A stretch of DNA of 64,000 nt from an uncultured Eubacteriales bacterium (GCA_900315315.1 OMYT01000001.1:62001-126000), one strand, 5' to 3'; positions 1 through 10,076 are shown, counted from the stretch's first letter. The notes: generated from the sequence alone by a model not told the origin. Translations and numbers: made by a program.

Positions 1-630
1 CAGCGCATCCGGATCGAGGATTTTGCCGTTGGGATCATCGTGAATATCACGGATCGTTCCGTCCGGGAAAGGCAGGATGCTGTAGGTTTCAACAACCTTG
101 ACCAGATTGCCCGCGTCATCCTTCGTGCAGACGCCACGCGTCACATGACCGTTCTTGGAGATCGTATTTTTCAGATAATAGGCGACCATGGAGGCCTTGT
201 TCTCTTCATGCGCAATCCGATGAAGGGAATCGGCCATGGCTTTGAAAGCATCCTTGCCGTAATAATCATCCGCGTTTATGACGGCAAAGGGCTCATGAAT
301 CAGATCCTTGGCACAGACAACGGCGTGAACGGTGCCGTAGGGCTTGGTGCGGTCGGCAGGGGGAACAAAACCGTCAGGAAGAGTATCGTATTCCTGATAG
401 GCATATGCCACCTGGACTTTTTTGGCGATCTTGTCACCAATCATGGTACGGAAGGTGTCGGCCATGCTCTTGCGGATGACGAAAACAACCTTGTCGAAGC
501 CGGCTTCAACGGCATCATGGATGGAATACTCCATCAGAATTTCCCCGTTCGGGCCGATCCTGTCAATCTGCTTGTTTCCGCCGTACCGGGATCCCAGACC
601 TGCGGCCATGATCAGAAGCGTTGTATTCAT
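1..630 (-). CDS. Sugar nucleotidyltransferase, partial (3' end outside window)
   Basis: This gene starts with ATG at 630 on the minus strand and runs off the left edge, so only about 210 residues are visible. The N-terminus carries the nucleotide-binding signature of sugar-1-phosphate nucleotidyltransferases (MAAGLGSRYGG, then a Lys-Gln pair), and NADDYYG near residue 90 is the usual metal-binding Asp region. Family members activate sugar phosphates with NTP for polysaccharide or glycolipid synthesis in the cytoplasm. A good ribosome-binding site (GAGGAGG) lies just upstream, inside the 3' end of the neighbouring sugar transferase gene, which overlaps this gene by 68 bases. That overlap suggests coupled translation and a shared role in surface polysaccharide. 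The exact sugar and nucleotide cannot be read from this fragment. Confidence 0.82.
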   Translation of the reverse strand, partial: MNTTLLIMAAGLGSRYGGNKQIDRIGPNGEILMEYSIHDAVEAGFDKVVFVIRKSMADTFRTMIGDKIAKKVQVAYAYQEYDTLPDGFVPPADRTKPYGTVHAVVCAKDLIHEPFAVINADDYYGKDAFKAMADSLHRIAHEENKASMVAYYLKNTISKNGHVTRGVCTKDDAGNLVKVVETYSILPFPDGTIRDIHDDPNGKILDPDAL

Positions 631-2257
631 AGATTTTTACCTCCTCTTCCTTCTCGGAATATGATGTCTGTTTGTTATTCTGAACCGGAATGTTTTGATA
701 ACTCCGGATCGGACCATTTTGACGGGGTTGACTGTATTCACCGGATTTGGGCGGCTTGTTGATATTGCTGTGATATCCGCGGACAGTATTGTCTTCCCGG
801 TATACAGTTTGCGACTGTGTGCTGAACTTCTGGAATCCACGGGTTGCGTCTTTTTTCTTTATTGCCTGCTGACGCCCCGTTTCGCCGGGAGAACGCTCGA
901 ACCCCTGCGTGGAATCCGGTTTGAGCAGGACGGTAAAGGTTCTGAGAATCAGTTTCACATCCAGCCAGATCGAAAAACTTTCGATATACATCATATCAAG
1001 CATCAGTTTATCTTCAGCTGACGTGTTGTAACGCCCCTCGATTTGTGCGTATCCGGTCAGACCAGCTTTCATCTTCTCCCGGTATACAAAAGCCGGAAGT
1101 CTGCTCTTGTATCTGTTGACATTAGCCAACATCTCAGGGCGCGGACCCACCAGAGACATATCCCCGACAAGAACGTTATAGAATTGCGGAAGCTCATCAA
1201 GCCGATACCGACGGAGAAACGAGCCCACTTTTGTGATCCGCGGATCATTTTTTGCAACGGAAATCTCTTTCTCATATTGGCTGCTGTTCGGAATCATGGT
1301 CCTGAATTTGCGAATAATGAAAGTCCGCCCATCCGCAGTCACGCGCGGCTGGGAAAAAATAACCGGGCCATGGTCTTCCAGCTTAATCAAGATTGCGATA
1401 ATCAACAGAACAGGAGATAGCAGAAGAAGAGCCAACACCGATAGAACGATATCACCGAGACGTTTCACAAAACGCTGAAAGACGGTGATTTTATTATACT
1501 CCATGGCCAGGAAGGCGGCATCGTCCACGATAGCAGGTCGCGCGTTGCTGAGCATAATATCTTCAAGCTGGGCCTTGCACATGACATCTTTACGGTCATC
1601 ATAGCAGATCTTCAACAGGGCAAACTTAGCCCCTTCAGGTACATTGCCGAGGAAAACCACATCGGCATTGTGAATCCTGCGGGTGAGATCCGGTACGTTA
1701 TACAGAACCACATCATCTACACGCCACTGGAGATAGTACCGTCCGATTTTCGCACGCATGTCTGCTTCCTGAGAAGGAGAACCGAGGATGACCAGACAAC
1801 TGCGGGGCGGTGTATAGCTGAAGTAAATCTGATTGCCGACACGGACAAAGAGAACAATAATTAAAATCTGTAGCAGCATACAGAGAAGAAGGCATAATAG
1901 ATCCGGACCGAAAAGGGTCAGGCGTGCATTTTTGTTTTCATTGACGTTCATGATTTCGAGCTGAAGATAGGTAACCAGATCAGTTATTACAGTACTTCCG
2001 ATCATTGCGGAAATAACGGGTTTATTTTTCTTCCGCCCGACATCAAAACCGCCGTAAACCGCATGCATGGCGATCGTCATCGCTGTGAAGGTCAGCAATG
2101 TGGTGGCTAAGGTACGGTTAACAACCCGAAGGAAAACATTGTTGATCGAAAGACACAGAAAAAAAGTGAGCCCCAGAAGAATATAGAGACAGATCGACAT
2201 GGCGCCGATCAGGATGTCAGTTTTTGTCTGATGAGATGAACGAGTCCGAGAAGCCAA
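563..2257 (-). CDS. Polyprenyl-phosphate sugar-1-phosphate transferase (exopolysaccharide initiation)
   Basis: This is a membrane enzyme of the WcaJ/EpsL type, which moves a sugar-1-phosphate onto undecaprenyl phosphate to begin a surface polysaccharide. Four N-terminal membrane segments lie at roughly residues 15-37, 44-67, 79-101 and 117-140. A soluble middle part follows, then the bacterial sugar-transferase domain at about 265-455: a fifth hydrophobic hairpin after KRLGDI, then KFRTM, DELPQ and the hallmark GDMSLVGPRPE. The last 105 residues are polar, Asn/Gln/Ser-rich and probably disordered, and are not part of the family core. I chose TTG at 2257 because GGAGGGG sits six bases before it. 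An ATG at 2272 adds five residues but has no ribosome-binding site. The 3' end overlaps the nucleotidyltransferase gene by 68 bases. Confidence 0.88.
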   Translation of the reverse strand: MASRTRSSHQTKTDILIGAMSICLYILLGLTFFLCLSINNVFLRVVNRTLATTLLTFTAMTIAMHAVYGGFDVGRKKNKPVISAMIGSTVITDLVTYLQLEIMNVNENKNARLTLFGPDLLCLLLCMLLQILIIVLFVRVGNQIYFSYTPPRSCLVILGSPSQEADMRAKIGRYYLQWRVDDVVLYNVPDLTRRIHNADVVFLGNVPEGAKFALLKICYDDRKDVMCKAQLEDIMLSNARPAIVDDAAFLAMEYNKITVFQRFVKRLGDIVLSVLALLLLSPVLLIIAILIKLEDHGPVIFSQPRVTADGRTFIIRKFRTMIPNSSQYEKEISVAKNDPRITKVGSFLRRYRLDELPQFYNVLVGDMSLVGPRPEMLANVNRYKSRLPAFVYREKMKAGLTGYAQIEGRYNTSAEDKLMLDMMYIESFSIWLDVKLILRTFTVLLKPDSTQGFERSPGETGRQQAIKKKDATRGFQKFSTQSQTVYREDNTVRGYHSNINKPPKSGEYSQPRQNGPIRSYQNIPVQNNKQTSYSEKEEEVKIYEYNASDHGRRSGIPVRRKQAD

Positions 2258-2290
2258 CCGGAACCCCTCCATTTCACAAAAAACTACATT

Positions 2291-2320
2291 ATAATATCAT
2301 AGGCTTTATAAGGGTGTCAA
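2291..2320 (-). promoter_or_regulatory. Sigma-A type promoter for the sugar transferase gene
   Basis: On the minus strand TTGACA (2320-2315), an 18-base spacer and TATTAT (2296-2291) form a near-consensus promoter about 35 bases before the TTG start. It is back to back with the promoter of the plus-strand gene at 2450. Confidence 0.6.
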
Positions 2321-2335
2321 TTATGGAAAAAAGAG

Positions 2336-2364
2336 TTTACAAGTCCCTATAAGAATGATAAAAT
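2336..2364 (+). promoter_or_regulatory. Sigma-A type promoter for the Gln/Tyr-rich membrane protein and tilS
   Basis: TTTACA (2336-2341), exactly 17 bases, then TAAAAT (2359-2364). It lies about 85 bases before the start at 2450 and would serve the operon with tilS, and possibly hpt and ftsH. Confidence 0.55.
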
Positions 2365-2449
2365 TTTATATTGAGCTATTATCGAGTTCCGATTGCAGCT
2401 CATGCCAGCGGATTCCTGAATGCAGGATCCGGCGGAAAGGAAAGAACAG

Positions 2450-4108
2450 ATGAGCCAGAACGATTATCATAATGCTCAGGGACAGGGCTACGGTTCGCAG
2501 CAGGGATATCCTGCCGGAAGTTATCCCGGCGGGAGAATGTCTCAGGGATATCCGCCGCAGCAGGGATATCCGCAGCCGCAACAGCAGGCATATCAACCGC
2601 AACAACAGGCTTATCAGTCACAGCAGGCAGGATACCAGCCGACTCAGCGCATCTATCAGACACCGCAGGTTACAGGGAACCAGCCTGTTGTCGGAGCTCA
2701 GGGGAGCCAGCAAACCCGAAACACAGCAAGCCAGCCTGCCGCAGCCCCATATCAGGGCGCCTATCAAAATCCATACGCCCAACAGAATTATTCACAGAGT
2801 CAGCAGGTTTATACCGGGCAGGCAGGATACGGCCAGGGGAACGGGTATCCTCAAATGAACGGCCAGGGAAATATTCCACAGGGATATCCTTATCAGACTG
2901 GTCAGGTTCCCGGCGCAAGTTATATACCCCAGACACCCTACCAACAGCCATATAACGCACAGGGATACACTACACAGGGATACCAGCCCGTCGGATATAA
3001 TCAGGGATACAACGCGTACGGACAGATGGGACGCGGGCAGCAGATTCCGGTGAACACAACGCAGGAAACAGGCGGACAGATGCCGCTGAACGGCGGCGGT
3101 TACGTTCCGCAGCCTGTTCCGGTGAGGCGCAAGCCCTTCGTGATGTCAGACGCCGATCTTCTGGTGCTTGGCGCGATTCTCCTGATTCTGTTCACATTGG
3201 GCATGTTTGTACCAACCATGGCTTTCCTGAAATGGGTGTTCCTGATCCTTGCTGCGGCAAGTATCGCACTTCTGTGGATTAAACCGCTGGTTGCCAGAAA
3301 CAAGACCATCTGCTATACAGTGATCTTTGCTTTGCTGGCAGTGGTTACGGTGGTCGGATTTGTAACGAAAGGACAAGGAACTGCGTCTGCTCCCGGCGGA
3401 AAGACGAACGGGGATCCGACGGTGATTACGGCACAGGGCAACGGAAATGTTTCCGGAACCGCACAGCCGTTCGCTGAAGAAACACCTGAGGTTACGATTA
3501 CTTCCACGCCTGAACCGGTCACCACGAGCAACGTGACGGACCGGCTGGAGACCTTCTTTTACTACTGGAGCGCAAACCGACAGGACGACATGTTGACCCT
3601 GTGCGCACCAAGCTGGCAGAACAAGGTCGAAAATGCCAAAACAGCCTTGTTCGGCCTGATGGCCAACCGGACGCCGAAGGACTATGCAGTAGAAAGCGTA
3701 TCAGGAACCGACTATGATACCAGCCGGACAGTGACCATCACCTCACTGATGGATCGCAACAACGGAAAAGACCCGGTGAGATACCGGATGAGCATCATCA
3801 TGGTTAACGAAGGCGATGAATGGTATGTAGATCCGCAAAGTCTTCAGACCTATGAAGCGGCAGACACGCCTGATCCTTCCGTTACCGAAACGCCGGGTCC
3901 GACACCTGAACCGGAGACTACCGCCGATACGATTCTGTACTACAATCCGAGCGGCGGAGAGTATTACCACCGGGATCAGAACTGCAAGCGGATCAACGAG
4001 CGTTATCTGCCACTGCAGGGGCATTTCACATACGCTGAGCTGAGTAAAGACAAGTACAGCAAGCTGAAACCCTGCGCCATTTGCGGAGCACCTTCGCTCG
4101 GACAATGA
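2450..4108 (+). CDS. Membrane protein with Gln/Tyr/Pro-rich tail and C-terminal Cys motif
   Basis: I cannot assign a function. The first 225 residues or so are low complexity, with irregular repeats of QGYP, QQAY and similar units, and should lie in the cytoplasm. Three membrane segments follow at about 236-253, 257-277 and 286-306. The rest is a Thr/Pro-rich linker, a small globular domain (about 355-460), a second Pro/Thr linker and a final 45 residues with YHRDQNCKRI and LKPCAICGAP. The last part resembles the short YHxxxC...PCxxC motif that ends many secreted Clostridia proteins and may bind a metal. ATG 2450 is preferred over ATG 2420 because GGAAAGG precedes it at good spacing. The stop overlaps the tilS start (ATGA), so the two are probably translated together. 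Confidence 0.8.
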   Translation: MSQNDYHNAQGQGYGSQQGYPAGSYPGGRMSQGYPPQQGYPQPQQQAYQPQQQAYQSQQAGYQPTQRIYQTPQVTGNQPVVGAQGSQQTRNTASQPAAAPYQGAYQNPYAQQNYSQSQQVYTGQAGYGQGNGYPQMNGQGNIPQGYPYQTGQVPGASYIPQTPYQQPYNAQGYTTQGYQPVGYNQGYNAYGQMGRGQQIPVNTTQETGGQMPLNGGGYVPQPVPVRRKPFVMSDADLLVLGAILLILFTLGMFVPTMAFLKWVFLILAAASIALLWIKPLVARNKTICYTVIFALLAVVTVVGFVTKGQGTASAPGGKTNGDPTVITAQGNGNVSGTAQPFAEETPEVTITSTPEPVTTSNVTDRLETFFYYWSANRQDDMLTLCAPSWQNKVENAKTALFGLMANRTPKDYAVESVSGTDYDTSRTVTITSLMDRNNGKDPVRYRMSIIMVNEGDEWYVDPQSLQTYEAADTPDPSVTETPGPTPEPETTADTILYYNPSGGEYYHRDQNCKRINERYLPLQGHFTYAELSKDKYSKLKPCAICGAPSLGQ

Positions 4109-5445
4109 CGGGAAAAGCGATTTCACAGCTGCGCGAAGGAATCCGCCTGCCGGAAAGCGGGAATTTTCTGATCGGTCTTTCCGGCGGGGCAGACAGCGTG
4201 GCCCTGACGATGATGATTGCAGAAAAGGTCCGGGAAGGAACGATTCATGCTGAGGTTGTTCATGTAAACCACGGCCTGAGAGGGATCGAGTCGGATGAGG
4301 ACGAGCACTTTGTCAGGGAACTGTGCAGGAAACTCGGAATCAAGGGTCATGTATACCGGGCGGATCTTGCGGGCCGCAGCGATGAAGCAACGGCCAGAGA
4401 AGCGCGGTTTGCCTGCTTCCGGCAGGCGCTCCGGGAGACCGGAGCGGATGGAATGATGCTTGCGCACAATGCGGACGACCAGGCGGAAACCTTTATGATG
4501 CGGCTTCTGCGCGGGGCCGGAGCGGACGGGCTGCAGTGCATGGCAGAGGAACAGGAAACAGACGGGATCCGGATCCTGCGTCCGATGCTGGCCCTGGGGC
4601 GTAATGAAATCCGGGAAGCTCTTCGCAAAGATGAGATTCCATGGAGGGAAGACAGCAGTAACCGGGATAAAGCATACTTCAGAAACCGGATCAGGATTGA
4701 ACTGATTCCGCGAATGGAGGAAATTGCCCCCGGAACTGTCAAACGGATCTGCGAAACGACAAGGCTGATCCGGAAAGATAACGAAGCGCTGCAGAGTGCT
4801 GCACGGGAGAGACTGAAGACTGCAGCCAAAGCGGACCTGCTCAGGACGGATGAACTGGAATCCGATCCGGAGGCGGTACAGAGCAGGGCGCTGAGAATGT
4901 GGTGGCGGGCAAACGGCCTGAAACTGGATGAGCATGAACTCAGCTCAGACCAGACGAAGCAGCTGATGACGCTGCTTAAGGCAAAGAAGGGGACGGTGAA
5001 TCTGCCCGGCGGATACCACGCTGACAGAAGTCCCGGATTCCTACATCTGAATGGCTCGGTGCGGGAGACGCCGGCGCCTGTGGAAGTCAGAAGACCGGAA
5101 ACATCCTTTCATGGATTCCGGCTGACCGAAACACCTTCCGAGGGAAATCCGGGAGACGGCAAACGAACCCAGGAAGTTCCTGCCGGATTTACAGTCGGAT
5201 GTGAGATCCGGACAAGGAGGCCGGGCGACAGAATCCAACCGTTCGGACTGGATCACCGGAGGAAACTGCAGGACTATCTGACAGACCGGAAAATTCCGGA
5301 ACCGTTCCGCGATCAGATCCCACTGCTGTGCAGGGGAGAAGAAGTCCTTTGGGTATGCGGAGTCGGAGCGGGAAATATTCCCAGATGGAATAAAGAGGAG
5401 AACCCGGTCAGACTGACGTGGGATGGAGATATCCCATGGATGTGA
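4105..5445 (+). CDS. tilS: tRNA(Ile)-lysidine synthase TilS
   Basis: TilS attaches lysine to C34 of tRNA(Ile2) using ATP, so that the tRNA reads AUA instead of AUG. It is essential in most bacteria. The PP-loop ATP pyrophosphatase motif SGGADS is at about residues 26-31, followed by HVNHGLRG and the conserved RNRIRIELIP region near 190. A middle domain and a C-terminal TilS domain (RRPGDR...RKLQDYL) complete a 446-residue protein, the usual length. ATG 4105 overlaps the upstream stop by four bases. A TTG at 4081 would add eight residues and is less likely. The order tilS-hpt-ftsH is widely conserved in Bacillota. Confidence 0.95.
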   Translation: MTGKAISQLREGIRLPESGNFLIGLSGGADSVALTMMIAEKVREGTIHAEVVHVNHGLRGIESDEDEHFVRELCRKLGIKGHVYRADLAGRSDEATAREARFACFRQALRETGADGMMLAHNADDQAETFMMRLLRGAGADGLQCMAEEQETDGIRILRPMLALGRNEIREALRKDEIPWREDSSNRDKAYFRNRIRIELIPRMEEIAPGTVKRICETTRLIRKDNEALQSAARERLKTAAKADLLRTDELESDPEAVQSRALRMWWRANGLKLDEHELSSDQTKQLMTLLKAKKGTVNLPGGYHADRSPGFLHLNGSVRETPAPVEVRRPETSFHGFRLTETPSEGNPGDGKRTQEVPAGFTVGCEIRTRRPGDRIQPFGLDHRRKLQDYLTDRKIPEPFRDQIPLLCRGEEVLWVCGVGAGNIPRWNKEENPVRLTWDGDIPWM

Positions 5446-5458
5446 GAAAGGAACAGAA

Positions 5459-6019
5459 ATGGAACAGAGTGCAAAGATTTACAGGGATCTGGACCGGATC
5501 CTGGTCACAAAGGAAGAAATTGCGAAGAAAGTGAAAGAGCTTGGGCAGCAGATTACCAGAGATTACGAGGGCAAACAACCGGTGCTTGTCTGTATTCTGA
5601 AAGGCGCCGCAATCTTCTTTTCGGATCTGATCCGTGAGATTGATCTTCCGCTGACTGCCGACTTTATGGCGATCTCCAGTTACGGAAGTGCCACAAAAAC
5701 GAGCGGTGTTGTTCGGGTACTGAAGGACTTGGATCACGATATTCTCGGCAAAGATGTCATTATTGTTGAAGATATTGTCGATACGGGAGTGACGCTCAGT
5801 TATCTACGGAGTATGCTCCTGCATCGCGGGGCTGCATCCATCAAGGTGGCTGCGCTTCTGGACAAGACAGCCCGGCGCCAGGTTACAGATCTGCTGGTAG
5901 ACTATGTATGTTTTGACATTCCTGATGCATTTGTAGTAGGCTACGGACTTGATTATGCGCAGGTATACCGCAATTTGCCGGATATTGGCGTGTTGTCTCC
6001 TGGAATTTATGAGAAATAA
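5459..6019 (+). CDS. hpt: Hypoxanthine phosphoribosyltransferase
   Basis: This enzyme salvages hypoxanthine (and usually guanine) by joining it to PRPP, giving IMP or GMP. The PRPP-binding signature VIIVEDIVDTGVTL is at about residues 100-113, and the chain of 186 residues is normal for the family. ATG 5459 has GAAAGGA seven bases before it. An in-frame ATG at 5423 lies inside the end of tilS and would add 12 residues without a better ribosome-binding site. The gap to tilS is 13 bases, and ftsH follows 33 bases later, the standard Gram-positive arrangement. Confidence 0.95.
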   Translation: MEQSAKIYRDLDRILVTKEEIAKKVKELGQQITRDYEGKQPVLVCILKGAAIFFSDLIREIDLPLTADFMAISSYGSATKTSGVVRVLKDLDHDILGKDVIIVEDIVDTGVTLSYLRSMLLHRGAASIKVAALLDKTARRQVTDLLVDYVCFDIPDAFVVGYGLDYAQVYRNLPDIGVLSPGIYEK

Positions 6020-6052
6020 TATGAAATGTAATTTTATTAGGAGGATACTTCT

Positions 6053-8137
6053 TTGAATAGAAAACCATCCAGAGGAATTACAGGTTATATCATTCTGCTG
6101 GCTACCCTGTTACTGGTTGCCATTCTGCTTAACGGCGGACTGAACCAGACCGTAAACCGGAGAATCGAATATCCCGAACTGCTGACAAAAATCAAAGCCG
6201 GTACGGTCGGACGCGTTGCCATCCGGAACAATTCGCTGGTTGGCGTATATACCAATACGCTTGTCGCTGCAGATGATTTTCCGGAGAAAGGCTACGATTT
6301 TGAAACGACTATCGGGGAAGATTTCGTGGAAACTGCCCGCCAGATAGAGGCTAATGCACAGGGCGTTTCTATTGAACAGATCACGGTGGACAAACTGCCA
6401 TATAAAATCCAGTACCGTGCACCCGTTGTGATACCGTGGTGGTATGATTTCCTTCCGTACCTGATTATGCTCGGCATTATGGCGGTGATCTGGTTTGTGA
6501 TGATCCGCTCCCAGGCGGGAGGTGGCGGGAAAGTCATGTCCTTCGGCAAGAGCCGGGCCCGTATGCAGGATCCGGCCCGTAATAAGGTAACCTTTGCGGA
6601 TGTTGCCGGGGCTGACGAAGAGAAAGAAGAACTCCAGGAAATGGTTGATTTCCTGAAAAATCCGAAGATGTATACGGAACTTGGCGCCAGAATCCCGAAA
6701 GGTGTTTTACTGGTCGGACCTCCCGGCACAGGCAAGACGTTGCTTGCCAAAGCTGTTGCGGGTGAAGCTGGCGTTCCGTTCTTCTCTATCAGCGGCAGCG
6801 ACTTTGTGGAGATGTTTGTCGGCGTCGGCGCTAGTCGAGTAAGAGATCTGTTTGAACAGGCGAAAAAGGTTGCTCCCGCCATCGTTTTTATCGATGAAAT
6901 CGATGCGGTGGGACGTCATCGCGGCGCCGGACTCGGCGGCGGGCATGACGAACGCGAACAGACGCTGAATCAGTTACTGGTTGAGATGGACGGGTTTGCC
7001 GTGAATGAGGGCATTATTGTGATGGCGGCGACCAACCGCCGGGATATTCTCGATCCTGCTCTGATGCGTCCCGGCAGGTTCGATCGGCAAGTGACTGTGA
7101 ACTATCCGGACCAAAACGGACGTGTTGCCATTCTGAAGGTTCACAGCAAAGGAAAGACGCTGGCAGAAGATGTGGATCTGAACAACATAGCCAAACGGAT
7201 GCCTTATGCCACAGGCGCTGATCTGGAAAACGTGATGAATGAAGCGGCCATTTTGGCTGCCCGCGCCCGCAAGAAGAAAATCGACCAGCAGCTGCTGATC
7301 GACGCGATTGCACGGGTTCAGATGGGTCCGGAAAAGAAGAGCCACAAAGTGAATGAAAAAGATCGCCGAATGGTTGCCTGCCATGAAGGCGGACATGCGA
7401 TCATCGGCCATGTGCTGGAAGGGTGCGATGAGGTACACCTGATCACAATCGTTCCGCGTGGACAGGCTGCCGGACATACGCTGGCACTGCCGACAGAAGA
7501 ACACGATAATATGAGCCGGAGCCAGCTGCTGGACCAGATTACCATGATGCTCGGTGGTCACGCAGCGGAAGAGGTTGGCCTGGGAGAAATATATACCGGT
7601 TCCTCCAGCGATCTGAAGCGCGCCACGGAAATCTGCCGGAAAATGGTTACCCAGTTCGGTATGAGCGAAAAGATCGGTACGATCTATCTGGGAAGCGATC
7701 AGGAAGTCTTTGTCGGAATGGAATTCGGTCAGAGCCGAGAATACAGCGAAGAAGTCGCCGCAAAGATCGATCGGGAAGTGGCTGAAATGCTGTCAACCTG
7801 CTATGATAAAGCAAAGCAGATCCTGACGGACAATCTAGAAAGACTGAACCAGTTGACCGAGGCGCTTCTCAAATATGAAACCCTGAACAGGGCCGAGTTT
7901 GTCGCATTGATGGATACCGGCGTAGTGCCGGAAGGCCTGGATGATGACAAACCGCGTACTGCTGCAGAAGTGATTCAACAGGCAAAGACCGAGCAGGCTG
8001 CAGAGGTTTTTCCTACTGATGAAGCTCCGACAGAAACAGCAGGAGTTCCTGTTGAAGATGTCCCGCCAGAAACTGAGATTGCTCCGGCTGAAGATGTGCC
8101 TGCAGAAACGCCTGCTTCTGCGGTAAAAGAAGAGTGA
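6053..8137 (+). CDS. ftsH: ATP-dependent zinc metalloprotease FtsH
   Basis: FtsH is the membrane-bound AAA+ protease that degrades damaged membrane proteins and selected regulators. Membrane segments lie near residues 10-27 and 133-151, with a small extracytoplasmic domain between them. The AAA module has Walker A GPPGTGKT (222-229), Walker B FIDEID (279-284) and the SRH region ending in RPGRFDRQ. The zinc site HEGGH is at 444-448. The last 55 residues or so are acidic with Glu-Asp-Val-Pro repeats, a tail longer than in many FtsH proteins. Translation probably starts at TTG 6053: AGGAGG is eight bases upstream and no ATG is near. Confidence 0.96.
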   Translation: MNRKPSRGITGYIILLATLLLVAILLNGGLNQTVNRRIEYPELLTKIKAGTVGRVAIRNNSLVGVYTNTLVAADDFPEKGYDFETTIGEDFVETARQIEANAQGVSIEQITVDKLPYKIQYRAPVVIPWWYDFLPYLIMLGIMAVIWFVMIRSQAGGGGKVMSFGKSRARMQDPARNKVTFADVAGADEEKEELQEMVDFLKNPKMYTELGARIPKGVLLVGPPGTGKTLLAKAVAGEAGVPFFSISGSDFVEMFVGVGASRVRDLFEQAKKVAPAIVFIDEIDAVGRHRGAGLGGGHDEREQTLNQLLVEMDGFAVNEGIIVMAATNRRDILDPALMRPGRFDRQVTVNYPDQNGRVAILKVHSKGKTLAEDVDLNNIAKRMPYATGADLENVMNEAAILAARARKKKIDQQLLIDAIARVQMGPEKKSHKVNEKDRRMVACHEGGHAIIGHVLEGCDEVHLITIVPRGQAAGHTLALPTEEHDNMSRSQLLDQITMMLGGHAAEEVGLGEIYTGSSSDLKRATEICRKMVTQFGMSEKIGTIYLGSDQEVFVGMEFGQSREYSEEVAAKIDREVAEMLSTCYDKAKQILTDNLERLNQLTEALLKYETLNRAEFVALMDTGVVPEGLDDDKPRTAAEVIQQAKTEQAAEVFPTDEAPTETAGVPVEDVPPETEIAPAEDVPAETPASAVKEE

Positions 8138-8250
8138 AAGTTAAGAGAATTTATGATCACCCCCTAAGACCTCAATGACCAACAAGCGAGTATTTCCAAA
8201 GAGTGAGTAAGTGAACAGAAGAAAAGTGAAAGAGAAAGGAGGAAAGCAGC

Positions 8251-10023
8251 ATGGCAGATCAGCCGCGGAAACGGCGGAGCGAACGGAACGAGCAGATTCC
8301 GCAGCGCGTTGAAAACGCTGCCCAGAACATGTATGCTTCCTCCGGACCGAGAAGAGGATATGTTCCGGGCGGATATGCGCTGACCGGAACAACAGGACAG
8401 GAAAACGGCTGGGCCCAGACCGGCAATCAAACCGGCGGACAGCAGTCAAACTCACAAATGCCTTATACAGGCGGTTACAGTTCCCAGCAGCCTTACGGCG
8501 GAATGCAGTCACAGATGACGGGAGCCCAGCGCGGATACCGTGTACAGACAATACCACCTCAGCAACAACAGCAAAAAAAGAAGAAAAACCATGCTGTGGC
8601 CGTGATTGTTGTCCTGCTTGTACTGGCAGGGCTCGGAACAGGCGGATATTTTGCAGCAAAAAACTATCTGCATGAAAAGACAATCAACGAAAAAATTCAG
8701 CCATATGACGGGCTGTTCTGTCCGAATGTTTATGTGGACGGGATTCATCTGGGAGGGATGACACCTGAACAGGCGATGAATTCCGTACAATCCCAGATCC
8801 AGCAGCGGCACGATGCCTGGAAGGTATCACTGACCTGGAACGGAAGCGTTGTTGCCGAGATCAATTCCGATATGCTCGGTTTTAATGTGGATCCGGCGCA
8901 GGTGATGAATGAAGCTTGGCAGCAAGGGCACGCTGGCGATAAGGAACAGCGTTACGAGCAGATGATTCAGCTTGAACAGACACCCTATGTTGCCTATACA
9001 GCCAAACCGGACGGAGATACATCGATTATCGACACAAAGCTTAGCGAAATCAAGAACGCGATCGACCAGCCGGCAACAGATGCGGTGATGACCGGCTTTG
9101 ATCCTTCACTGGATTATCCTTTTACATTCACGGATGAGACATACGGCAGAGTGCTGAATATCGAACCGATCAAGGATCGGCTGTATCAGATGGTTTCCAC
9201 GATGGAAAGCGGAAATGTTGAACTGCAGCCGGAAAGGCTTGAGCCCAACGTACGCAAGGCGGATCTGATGAAGCATTATATGCTTCGCTCTTCTGTGTAT
9301 ACGCCTATCGATAAGCACTCCACTGACGAGCGGAACATGAATATCGCGCATGCCTTCGATTATGTCAACGGATATGTGCTTGAAGCCGGTAAGACTTTCA
9401 GCTTCAACAATGTCGTCGGGGAAAGAACGGAGGCGAGAGGTTTTTATCCGGCTATCGAGTATGTATACGGCGAACATGTGGAAGGGTTCGGCGGCGGCGT
9501 CTGCCAGGCCAGTACTACGCTGTATCAGGCGGCGGTATGCGCCGGGCTGCAGATTCTGAAACGGGAACCTCATTCCGATTCCGTATCCTATGCTGAATAT
9601 GGAAAGGATGCCACGGTATACTGGGTCGGAAAACGGAAGATCGACCTGACTTTCAAGAACAATACAGACGATCCGATCTATATTGTTGCGGCTGTACAGA
9701 AAGATCCTTCAAATAAAAAACGACTGATTGCCAAGGTATCAATGTATGGGCAGGATATGGGCGACGTCCGCTATGAACTGCAATCCGAAATCACAGAGAC
9801 GTTGCCTGCGCCTTTCAATCCCGTTTATGTGAAGGATACAAACGGAACCTACGTGACCTACAAAGATCAGCAGGAGAGCGTTTCCAAAGCCAAAGAAGGC
9901 TATGTGGTCAAAAGCTATCGGCTGAAATATGACGGAATTGATCTGACGGAAAAAAAGGAACTTTTTACCGACAGATATGAACCAAAACCCGAGAAAATCT
10001 ATGTCGGAGTGAAAGACAGGTAA
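8251..10023 (+). CDS. VanW-family membrane protein with Gln/Gly-rich N-terminus
   Basis: The first 108 residues are Gln/Gly/Tyr-rich and end in a run of Gln and Lys. One membrane segment (about 114-136) then places the rest outside the cell. The outer part starts with a VYVDGIHLGGM segment, typical of the peptidoglycan-binding-like repeat that precedes VanW, and contains the VanW core around residues 365-485 (GGGVCQASTTLYQA, then YGKDATVYW). VanW proteins are linked to cell wall and vancomycin clusters, but their activity is unknown. ATG 8251 has a strong AAAGGAGG. The 113-base gap after ftsH holds no clear terminator. A bidirectional terminator follows the stop. Confidence 0.85.
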   Translation: MADQPRKRRSERNEQIPQRVENAAQNMYASSGPRRGYVPGGYALTGTTGQENGWAQTGNQTGGQQSNSQMPYTGGYSSQQPYGGMQSQMTGAQRGYRVQTIPPQQQQQKKKKNHAVAVIVVLLVLAGLGTGGYFAAKNYLHEKTINEKIQPYDGLFCPNVYVDGIHLGGMTPEQAMNSVQSQIQQRHDAWKVSLTWNGSVVAEINSDMLGFNVDPAQVMNEAWQQGHAGDKEQRYEQMIQLEQTPYVAYTAKPDGDTSIIDTKLSEIKNAIDQPATDAVMTGFDPSLDYPFTFTDETYGRVLNIEPIKDRLYQMVSTMESGNVELQPERLEPNVRKADLMKHYMLRSSVYTPIDKHSTDERNMNIAHAFDYVNGYVLEAGKTFSFNNVVGERTEARGFYPAIEYVYGEHVEGFGGGVCQASTTLYQAAVCAGLQILKREPHSDSVSYAEYGKDATVYWVGKRKIDLTFKNNTDDPIYIVAAVQKDPSNKKRLIAKVSMYGQDMGDVRYELQSEITETLPAPFNPVYVKDTNGTYVTYKDQQESVSKAKEGYVVKSYRLKYDGIDLTEKKELFTDRYEPKPEKIYVGVKDR

Positions 10024-10029
10024 AACGAG

Positions 10030-10055
10030 CGGCTTCCGGAAGATTCCGGAAGCCG
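10030..10055. terminator. Shared bidirectional terminator between the VanW gene and fba
   Basis: A perfect 12-base inverted repeat, CGGCTTCCGGAA with a 2-base centre and its complement, sits in the 53-base space between two converging genes. The T-rich stretch ATTGACTTT follows on the plus side, and the AAAA before it gives a short U run on the minus side. Confidence 0.75.
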
Positions 10056-10076
10056 ATTGACTTTAGTGGGATGTTA

